From Pseudomonadota bacterium (GTDB lineage: Bacteria > Pseudomonadota > Gammaproteobacteria > Acidiferrobacterales > UBA6901), in the NCBI GenBank assembly GCA_021785515.1, contig JAJYEX010000001.1:450196-514195 (forward strand): a stretch of 64,000 nucleotides of DNA, read 5' to 3'. Position 1 is the first letter of the stretch. Every line of letters starts with the position of its first letter. Made by a program: the position numbers and the translations under genes. The notes below the pieces were generated by a model. The model had not been told where the DNA came from, did not search any database, and saw nothing but the letters and a program-made list of their open reading frames with translations. Shown piece after piece: positions 57,912-64,000 of this stretch.

Positions 57912-58787
57912 ATGACGCAGACACTTTCATTACCGATTGCCATGAACCTGAGCGCCGAAGGCGGGCTTTCTGCCTACGTTCGCGCGGTCAACGCGGCTCC
58001 CGTGCTGAGCGTTGAGGAAGAACGGCGGCTGGCGGAGCGCCTGCACCGGGACGGAGATCTGGACGCCGCCAGACAACTGGTGGTCTCACATCTGCGGTAT
58101 GTCGTGCGGGTGGCACGGGGCTTCAGCGGCTACGGCCTGCCCCAGGCAGACCTTATCCAGGAGGGCAATATCGGGCTTATGAAGGCGGTCCGGCACTTCG
58201 ACCCCGACCATGGGGTGCGGCTGCTGTCCTTCGCTATCCACTGGATCCGGGCCGAAATCTACGATTTCGTGCTACGTAACTGGCGGATCGTAAAAGTGGC
58301 CACGACCAAGGCCCAGCGCAAATTGTTTTTCAACCTGCGCAAGTCACGCAGCCGCATCGGCTGGATGAACCAGGATGAGGTGGACAGCATGGCCACCGAT
58401 CTGGACGTGCCGGCAGAAACCGTGAAGGAAATGGAGTCGCGCATGACGAACACGGACATTCCGTTCGATGCGCACGACGACGCCGATGACGATGAGTTTC
58501 GGGCATCTCCGGCCGGCTACCTGAAGGACATGCGCTACAACCCGGAGAATCTGTACGCGGAATCGACCGGTGAATTGGCGCGCGACCGAAAGCTGTCAGA
58601 CGCCCTGGCGGAGCTTGATCCGCGCAGTCGCGCCATCATCCAGCGTCGCTGGCTCGACGATGAGAAGCCCACCCTTCATGAGCTGGCCCATGAATACGGG
58701 GTCTCGGCCGAACGCATACGCCAGATCGAGAAAAAGGCCCTGACCAACATGAAGGAAGTGCTCGATCCCGCAGCGGTGACAGACTGA
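57912..58787 (+). CDS. rpoH: Heat-shock sigma factor RpoH (sigma-32)
   Basis: RpoH directs RNA polymerase to heat-shock promoters. It has 291 residues. Region 2 contains the core-binding LVVSHLRYVVRVARGF and the promoter-melting WIRAEIYDFVLRNWRIVK. The RpoH box QRKLFFNLR is at 135-143. Region 4 is TLHELAHEYGVSAERIRQIE. A CTGGGGAGTTCATCC leader supplies the ribosome site before the ATG at 57912. A likely target here is hsp20. Confidence 0.97.
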   Translation: MTQTLSLPIAMNLSAEGGLSAYVRAVNAAPVLSVEEERRLAERLHRDGDLDAARQLVVSHLRYVVRVARGFSGYGLPQADLIQEGNIGLMKAVRHFDPDHGVRLLSFAIHWIRAEIYDFVLRNWRIVKVATTKAQRKLFFNLRKSRSRIGWMNQDEVDSMATDLDVPAETVKEMESRMTNTDIPFDAHDDADDDEFRASPAGYLKDMRYNPENLYAESTGELARDRKLSDALAELDPRSRAIIQRRWLDDEKPTLHELAHEYGVSAERIRQIEKKALTNMKEVLDPAAVTD

Positions 58788-58823
58788 GCGACGATCCGGC
58801 GGATCTTCTCGCCCCGGCATCGC

Positions 58824-59411
58824 TCACGATGTCGCACAACCGGCAATGACCTGCTCGGTCGTACGCACCAAACCCATGCGCGGGAAAATGCGCGTGAGAC
58901 TCATGTCGTGCTCCGCGACGGAACGCGCCGCCATCGCGTCACTGGCGAAAATCTGACGGTAATTGCGTTCATAGGCGTCGCGGGCTGTACTCTCGACGCC
59001 GATATTCGTGGAAATGCCGCACAGTATGAGAGTATCAATGGCCCGCCGCCGCAACTGCAGATCGAGTTCGGTACCGTAGAACGCGCCCCACTGGCGCTTT
59101 GTAATCACCAGATCACCTGCCTGCGGACCCAGTTCTGGCAGCAGATCGGCCCAACCCTCTGGCAATGCCGCACCAAGCGGCGAAGGCTGGTCTGCCGGGG
59201 GGCGGAGTGCATCGGCGCGGTCTGCAGAGGGCGTCACCCGCACCAGCACCACCGTCGCTCCGGCAGCACGGCAGGTGGTGGCGAGACGCATTGCTTTGTG
59301 GGCCACCTCGGTCCCGGAGACCGGCTCGGTCGGCATACCGACTATACCCTTCTGCAGATCAATCACGACCAGGGCCGTTCGTCTGGGCTCCCACTGCACT
59401 GCATCTATCAT
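58824..59411 (-). CDS. Isochorismatase-fold hydrolase lacking the canonical cysteine
   Basis: A 195-residue protein from the ATG at 59411, which has AGGAG 6 nt upstream; starts at 59453 or 59435 are possible. The family Asp is in VVIDLQKG (D18) and the Lys in VITKRQWGAF (K105). The usual nucleophile position, TNxCVEST, reads STNIGVEST here, so Cys is replaced by Gly. A Cys lies 8 residues earlier (C131). EntB-type isochorismatases also lack the Cys. The substrate is not predictable. It is the last gene of the RND-ABC-hydrolase run. Confidence 0.8.
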   Translation of the reverse strand: MIDAVQWEPRRTALVVIDLQKGIVGMPTEPVSGTEVAHKAMRLATTCRAAGATVVLVRVTPSADRADALRPPADQPSPLGAALPEGWADLLPELGPQAGDLVITKRQWGAFYGTELDLQLRRRAIDTLILCGISTNIGVESTARDAYERNYRQIFASDAMAARSVAEHDMSLTRIFPRMGLVRTTEQVIAGCATS

Positions 59412-59473
59412 CAGCATCTCCTGCACAATGACCATTAACTCCCCGGCAGACATGCCGTACCCGCGCCAGGGAT

Positions 59474-60310
59474 CTAAGTCACAACCTTCGGATAAAGCCT
59501 CGCTGCCAGGAATACCATCGCCACCGCAAGAAGCGCGAGCACGGCAAAATCGAGCCACAGACTGAAGGAATCAGGTGCAGCCCCGACCATCAGCGTCCGC
59601 AAGGCATCGACCAGGTAGGTGAGCGGATTGACGGCTGCGACCACACGCAACCACCGCGGCATCAGCGTCAAAGGATAGATGGCATTGCTGGCAAAGAACA
59701 ACGGCATGGTAAGTACCTGGCCGATGCCCATAAACCGTTCGCGCGTCTTGAGCAAACAGGCAATCGCGAGCGAGAAGGTTGAAAACAGCACGGCACCCAG
59801 GGAGACAAAAACGAGCACTCCAGCAATGGAAAGAATACCGAAGTGCAGCGGCACACCGATCGCCGCTGCCAGCACATACACGATCACCGATTGTGCCAGA
59901 CCTCGAACGCTTGCCGCCAGGCCTTTGCCCAGAACAAGCGCGGTGCGTGCCGCAGGTGTCACGAGCAGCTTCTGCAGGATGCCGAGATCCCGCTCCCAGA
60001 TAACAATGATCCCATAGAATATGGCGATGAACAGCGTGCTCTGGGCCAGCACACCGGGCGCCAAAAAGGAAAGATATCCGACACCCCCGGTGGCGATACC
60101 GCGCACTCGCACAAACACCTCTCCGAATATCAGCAACCACAGCGCCGGCTGGACCGCGCGCGTGAGCAGCTCCCACGGGTCACGCCGGAGCTTGTGCAAC
60201 TCCGCCTCGGCCACGGCTGCCGTCTGGCGGATAAACGCCACCAGCGGCGGGGCTTCAGCCCAGGCGGCTAGCGGTTCGACGCGTTCCCCGGATACCACGA
60301 TAGTCTCCAT
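59474..60310 (-). CDS. ABC-2-type transporter permease
   Basis: A 278-residue permease (start 60310, METIVVSG). It has an N-terminal charged stretch, then six membrane segments (VGYLSFLAPGVLAQSTLFIAI, SIAGVLVFVSLGAVLFSTFS, LTMPLFFASNAIYPL). ALVLGKGLAASVRGLAQSV is typical of DrrB-type drug and antibiotic exporters. Its start overlaps the end of the ATPase gene by 56 nt. Confidence 0.9.
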   Translation of the reverse strand: METIVVSGERVEPLAAWAEAPPLVAFIRQTAAVAEAELHKLRRDPWELLTRAVQPALWLLIFGEVFVRVRGIATGGVGYLSFLAPGVLAQSTLFIAIFYGIIVIWERDLGILQKLLVTPAARTALVLGKGLAASVRGLAQSVIVYVLAAAIGVPLHFGILSIAGVLVFVSLGAVLFSTFSLAIACLLKTRERFMGIGQVLTMPLFFASNAIYPLTLMPRWLRVVAAVNPLTYLVDALRTLMVGAAPDSFSLWLDFAVLALLAVAMVFLAARLYPKVVT

Positions 60311-61085
60311 CCTGTTCCAGCGACTCTCCGCTGAAGTGTGCAAAAACATCCCCCAGGCTTGCCCCTTCACGAACCCGGGCTTTCAGTTCTGCTGGGGCAC
60401 CCATGGCCACGACACGCCCGTGGTTCATGATTGCCACGGTCTCGCACAGCCGATCCGCCTCTTCCATGTCATGCGTTGTCATGAACAGGGTAAGGCCGTA
60501 CTCATCGCGCAGCGTCTGCAGCCGCTCCCACACCGCCTGCCTCGCCAGAGGATCCAGCCCAACCGTCGGCTCGTCCAGGAATAATACCCGTGGCTCGTGC
60601 AACAATGACTGGCCGATCTCCAGTCTGCGGATCATGCCGCCCGAATAGCGCTGCACCAGGGTATGGGCGACATCGTCGAGCTTCATCACCGCTAGCACCT
60701 GGTCCACGCGTTGTGCCCGCTGGCGGCGCGGTATTCCGTAGAGCTTGGCAAACAGCCCGAGGTTTTCCCGACCTGTCAGGCCGCCGTCAGCACTCAGCAG
60801 TTGCGGTACATAGCCGATCCTGCGCCTGACTTCCTTCGCCTCATGACGAATGTCACAGCCGGCAACGACGGCCGTCCCCCCGGAAGGTGGCAACAGGGTG
60901 ATAAGCATCTTGATGAGGGTGCTCTTGCCGGCACCATTAGGCCCGAGCAGGCCGAAGAGGGCGCCGGAGGGTACGCTCAGGTCGAGACTGTTCACAGCCG
61001 TCAGCGTCCCGAACTGGCGGCTGAGGGCAACGGTCTGGATCGCGACGCTGCCGTTCACAACCTGCTTCGGGGACGGATCTGCCAC
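60255..61085 (-). CDS. ABC transporter ATP-binding protein, DrrA-like
   Basis: A 276-residue ATPase from a GTG at 61085, 10 nt after the RND gene stop. Walker A is GLLGPNGAGKSTLIK, the signature RYSGGMIRRLEIGQSL, Walker B LFLDEPTVGLDP. C-terminal ASLGDVFAHFSGESLE is the usual tail of daunorubicin-type exporters. It pairs with the 59474-60310 permease; substrates cannot be deduced. Confidence 0.92.
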   Translation of the reverse strand: MADPSPKQVVNGSVAIQTVALSRQFGTLTAVNSLDLSVPSGALFGLLGPNGAGKSTLIKMLITLLPPSGGTAVVAGCDIRHEAKEVRRRIGYVPQLLSADGGLTGRENLGLFAKLYGIPRRQRAQRVDQVLAVMKLDDVAHTLVQRYSGGMIRRLEIGQSLLHEPRVLFLDEPTVGLDPLARQAVWERLQTLRDEYGLTLFMTTHDMEEADRLCETVAIMNHGRVVAMGAPAELKARVREGASLGDVFAHFSGESLEQDGDYRGIRGTRRTASRLG

Positions 61086-61095
61086 CAATCCACCA

Positions 61096-64000
61096 TCAGT
61101 CCTGAGACAAGGCGCTGATCCGGCGGTCACGCGCCAGATAGCTGTAGATGACCGGGACCATGTACAGCGAGAAAAGCGCCCCGATGCCGAGTCCTGACGC
61201 AATTACCAGTCCCATGTCAAAACGGCTCACAGCTCCGGGACCACTGGCAAATACGAGCGGCATCGCACCAAACACCATGGCACCTGTGGTCATCAGGATC
61301 GGCCGCAGGCGGATGCTGGATGCCTTCTCGACCGCTGCGTTTCTGTCTGCACCTTCTGTCTCCTGAATGACGTTCGCAAACTGCACGATCAGGATCCCCT
61401 GCTTGGTAATGAGGCCGATCAGCGTAACCAGGCCGACTTCAGTATAGATATTGAGCGTGCCAGCGCCGAGGTACAGAAATATCAGCGCACCGGAAATCGC
61501 CATCGGAACTGTCACCATCACAATCAACGGATCCCGAAAACTCTCAAACTGGGCCGCCAGCAGCAGATACACAAGTATGATCGCGAGCATGAAAGTGATG
61601 ACGATCGTGTGCCCTTCCTGAACATATTGGCGCGACTGGCTCGCGTAATGAATGGCAAAGCCCGCCGGCATGATGTGCTGGGCTTCCTGGCCGAGATAGG
61701 CCAGCGCCTTGCCCAGCGTCACGCCGGGCGCCGGTACGCCCTCAACGGTTGCTGAATTGAGCTGCTGAAACTGCGGCAGGTACTCCGGATCCACCTCAGT
61801 ATGGAGCGAAACCAGCGTGGAGAGCGGGATCAGGCTGCCTGACTGGGAACGGATATAGTAGTCGTGCAGGGCCGCCGGATCGGCGCGGAAACGGTCTGGA
61901 ACCTGTGGAATCACCTTGTAGCTCCGGCCCTGGATATCGAAGCGGTTGATGAGATTCCCGCCCAGCAATGGCTCCAGATTGTCACCGATATTGGCCATGG
62001 TGACGCCTAGATTCCCCGCGAGATTGCGGTTCACGCGCACCACGACTTCGGGGTTGTCGTAGCGCAGATCTTTGGTCAGGAAGGCGAACAGCCCACTGCG
62101 CATCGACTTCCCGATGAGCTCGTTGGCTACAGCATTGATGTGGCGGAAATCACCTGGCGAGGTTATGACAAACTGTATGGGCAATCCGCCCGCTGAACCC
62201 GGAAGTGAGGGTTTGGGGAACGCCACTGCTTGGACACCGGTGAGCCCGCTGAGCTTCTGCTGTACCAGCGGCATAAGGGCCATCTGGCTAACGTTGCGCT
62301 GGTTCCAGGGGACAAGTTTCATGCCCCCGACCAGAGCATTGGCTGCCCCTCCGCCAAATGACAGGCCATTAATCTGGAAAATGTTTCCGGTCTGTTTGAA
62401 CGTCCTGAAAATTGCGGCAATCTTCCGCGAATAGCGGTTCAGGTAGTGCAGGGTCGCGGTGGCAGGCCCGGTGGCCGAAACCAGAATGAGGCCCTGATCC
62501 TCCGTCGGAGCAAGTTCGCTGGGAGTCCCGAGAAACATGACCGGAATGGTGACGAACACCACCACCGCAACCAGTATGGCAGCGGCGCGGTGCCGGAGCA
62601 CCGCCCGCAGCGATCGGTCGTATGATTCTCTTATGCGGTCGAATGCCACATCCAGTGCATGCACCAGGCCGTGCTCACCGGCCGGCTTGAGCACCTTCGA
62701 CGACAACATGGGCGAGAGCGTCAGCGCCACCATCGCCGATACCAGCACCGTGAACACCAGCGTAAATGCGAACTCGGAGAACAGACTGCCGGTCAATCCG
62801 CCGGTCAATCCGATCGGGGCAAATACCGCGGCCAGCGTCGTGGTCATGACGATGATGGGCACGGCAAGCTCGCGGGCCCCCTGGATCGCCGCGTCGAACG
62901 GTTTAGCGCCCTCCTCCATGTGCCGGTGTATGTTCTCGACAATGATGATCGCGTCATCCACCACCAGACCGATGGCAAGCACCACCGCCAGCAGGGTCAG
63001 GAGATTGATGGTGTAACCGGCGGCGATCATGAAAATGCCGCCGCCGATGATGGATAGCGGGATCGCCACAGCCGGAATGAGCAGGGAACGTAGCGATCCC
63101 AGGAACGCGAAGATCACGATCACGACGATGGCAAGCGTAATTCCGATCGTCACCATTACCTCGTGGATCGAGGTCCGGATGAAATCACTGCCGTCGTAGG
63201 GGACAGCGGCCTGAATCCCGGGCGGCAGCGTTTTCTTGATCTCACGGAATACGCGGTGCACCCCCTTGGCAACTGAAAGGCTGTTCGCGTCAGGGGTAGC
63301 GAAAACGCCGATGAAAACGGCCGGCGTGCCGTTAAAGTACACCGCCTGGTTGTAGTTCTGGGCCCCGAGTTCCACCCTGGCAACGTCCCGTAGGCGCACC
63401 AAGGTATTGCCGGAACTCCTGACCACCAGGTTGCGGAACTGCTTGGCGCTGTGAAGAGTCGTCTGGGCCCGGATGGTACGGGCTATATCGGAAGACTTGG
63501 TACGACCGACCGCACTGATGAAATTATTCGATGACAGGGCCTGGACCACATCGGCCGGCGTGACACCTAGGGCTGCCATACGATTCGGGTTGAGCCAGGC
63601 GCGCAGTGCAAAGCTGTTGCCACTCGGCCCGGTACCGGCCGGAACGATCTGCGCCTGTCCGACGCCCGAAACGCCCTGGATCCTCGGTTGCGCAACCCTC
63701 AGGACGTAATCATTGACCTGCTGCTGTGACAGCGACTTGCTGTAAAACGCGAGGTACATCAAGGCGGTCTGATTGCCCACGGTCTCGTTAATCACCGGCG
63801 CCTGGGTACCGGTAGGCAGCTGGTTCTGCACCTGCTGCACCTTGGACATGATCTGTGCCAACGCTGCGTTCGGATCGTAGTCCAGCTTCATGTAGACCGT
63901 GATGGTGGACACCCCCGGGGAACTCGCCGCCGTCATGTAGTCGATACCGGGAGCGGAGGCAATCGCCTGTTCCAAGCGTGCGGTGACGAATCCCTGGATG
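61096..64000 (-). CDS. RND efflux permease (AcrB/HAE1 type), 5' end outside the window
   Basis: At least 968 residues are encoded; the frame runs past base 64000, so the N-terminus is missing by roughly the first 80 residues. The proton-relay motif GLVVDDAIIIVENI and the Lys in GLITKQGILIVQFANV are intact. The two large periplasmic loops are PVINETVGNQTALMYLAF and SQSRQYVQEGHTI-type regions. It exports hydrophobic compounds with a fusion protein and an outer-membrane channel not seen here. Downstream lies a DrrAB-like pair. Confidence 0.93.
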   Translation of the reverse strand, partial: IQGFVTARLEQAIASAPGIDYMTAASSPGVSTITVYMKLDYDPNAALAQIMSKVQQVQNQLPTGTQAPVINETVGNQTALMYLAFYSKSLSQQQVNDYVLRVAQPRIQGVSGVGQAQIVPAGTGPSGNSFALRAWLNPNRMAALGVTPADVVQALSSNNFISAVGRTKSSDIARTIRAQTTLHSAKQFRNLVVRSSGNTLVRLRDVARVELGAQNYNQAVYFNGTPAVFIGVFATPDANSLSVAKGVHRVFREIKKTLPPGIQAAVPYDGSDFIRTSIHEVMVTIGITLAIVVIVIFAFLGSLRSLLIPAVAIPLSIIGGGIFMIAAGYTINLLTLLAVVLAIGLVVDDAIIIVENIHRHMEEGAKPFDAAIQGARELAVPIIVMTTTLAAVFAPIGLTGGLTGSLFSEFAFTLVFTVLVSAMVALTLSPMLSSKVLKPAGEHGLVHALDVAFDRIRESYDRSLRAVLRHRAAAILVAVVVFVTIPVMFLGTPSELAPTEDQGLILVSATGPATATLHYLNRYSRKIAAIFRTFKQTGNIFQINGLSFGGGAANALVGGMKLVPWNQRNVSQMALMPLVQQKLSGLTGVQAVAFPKPSLPGSAGGLPIQFVITSPGDFRHINAVANELIGKSMRSGLFAFLTKDLRYDNPEVVVRVNRNLAGNLGVTMANIGDNLEPLLGGNLINRFDIQGRSYKVIPQVPDRFRADPAALHDYYIRSQSGSLIPLSTLVSLHTEVDPEYLPQFQQLNSATVEGVPAPGVTLGKALAYLGQEAQHIMPAGFAIHYASQSRQYVQEGHTIVITFMLAIILVYLLLAAQFESFRDPLIVMVTVPMAISGALIFLYLGAGTLNIYTEVGLVTLIGLITKQGILIVQFANVIQETEGADRNAAVEKASSIRLRPILMTTGAMVFGAMPLVFASGPGAVSRFDMGLVIASGLGIGALFSLYMVPVIYSYLARDRRISALSQD

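Overview
The window reads as a chromosomal segment of a GC-rich gammaproteobacterium. SlmA, CyaY, LptM, LolB, AlgZ/AlgR next to hemCDXY, lptM-lysA-dapF-DUF484-xerC, ftsYEX-rpoH and lolB-ispE-prs-rplY-pth-ychF are all gene orders typical of that class. The lineage is probably near the Chromatiales/Acidiferrobacterales, but that is inference from gene content only. Most of the window is housekeeping DNA. Mobile DNA is limited to one IS21-family element at the left edge (about 25-2781).

Layout. 1-3.2 kb: IS21-family istA/istB with subterminal repeats, then a short region with one doubtful small ORF. 3.2-10.4 kb (minus): tRNA-Met, ychF, pth, rplY, prs, tRNA-Gln, ispE, lolB and a TPR lipoprotein, i.e. 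translation quality control, PRPP, isoprenoid precursors and outer-membrane lipoprotein insertion. 10.6-16.6 kb (plus): a divergent CstA-like membrane protein, then hemA-prfA-prmC-moeB. 16.7-24.2 kb (mostly minus): slmA, a small cysteine-tailed protein, argB, hsp20 with a textbook sigma-32 promoter, hslUV, marC, a DUF2007 protein, an S24-like protein lacking its lysine, xerC. 24.2-27.3 kb: DUF484, dapF, lysA, lptM. 27.4-35 kb: cyaY, a zinc-ribbon protein, two overlapping Slp-type lipoproteins, purT, a hypothetical plus YkgJ-type pair, rlmJ, a MazG-like pyrophosphohydrolase, argH. 35.2 kb: a candidate terminator-ended small RNA. 35.5-42.3 kb: algZ, algR, a thioredoxin-fold protein, hemC-hemD-hemX-hemY. 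42.4-45.7 kb (minus): a SPINDLY-type TPR glycosyltransferase and a 2Fe-2S flavin reductase. 46-50.8 kb (plus): a four-gene Gld-like ABC exporter and auxiliary module followed by mutM. 50.8-53.1 kb: a dynamin-like GTPase behind a consensus sigma-54 promoter, and a 48-residue membrane protein. 53.5-58.8 kb: ferredoxin, coaD, rsmD, ftsY, ftsE, ftsX, and rpoH with overlapping sigma-E and sigma-70 promoters. 58.8-64 kb (minus): an RND efflux permease (5' end outside the window), a drug-type ABC ATPase and permease, and an isochorismatase-fold protein lacking the usual cysteine.

The strongest unusual signal is the dynamin-like GTPase. It has a noncanonical P-loop, a near-perfect -24/-12 promoter with an inverted repeat across the -12 element, a structured leader, and a neighbouring small membrane protein. 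The Gld-like ABC module, the degenerate CstA relative and the candidate small RNA are the next most interesting. All functions are assigned by reading motifs; no database search was possible.
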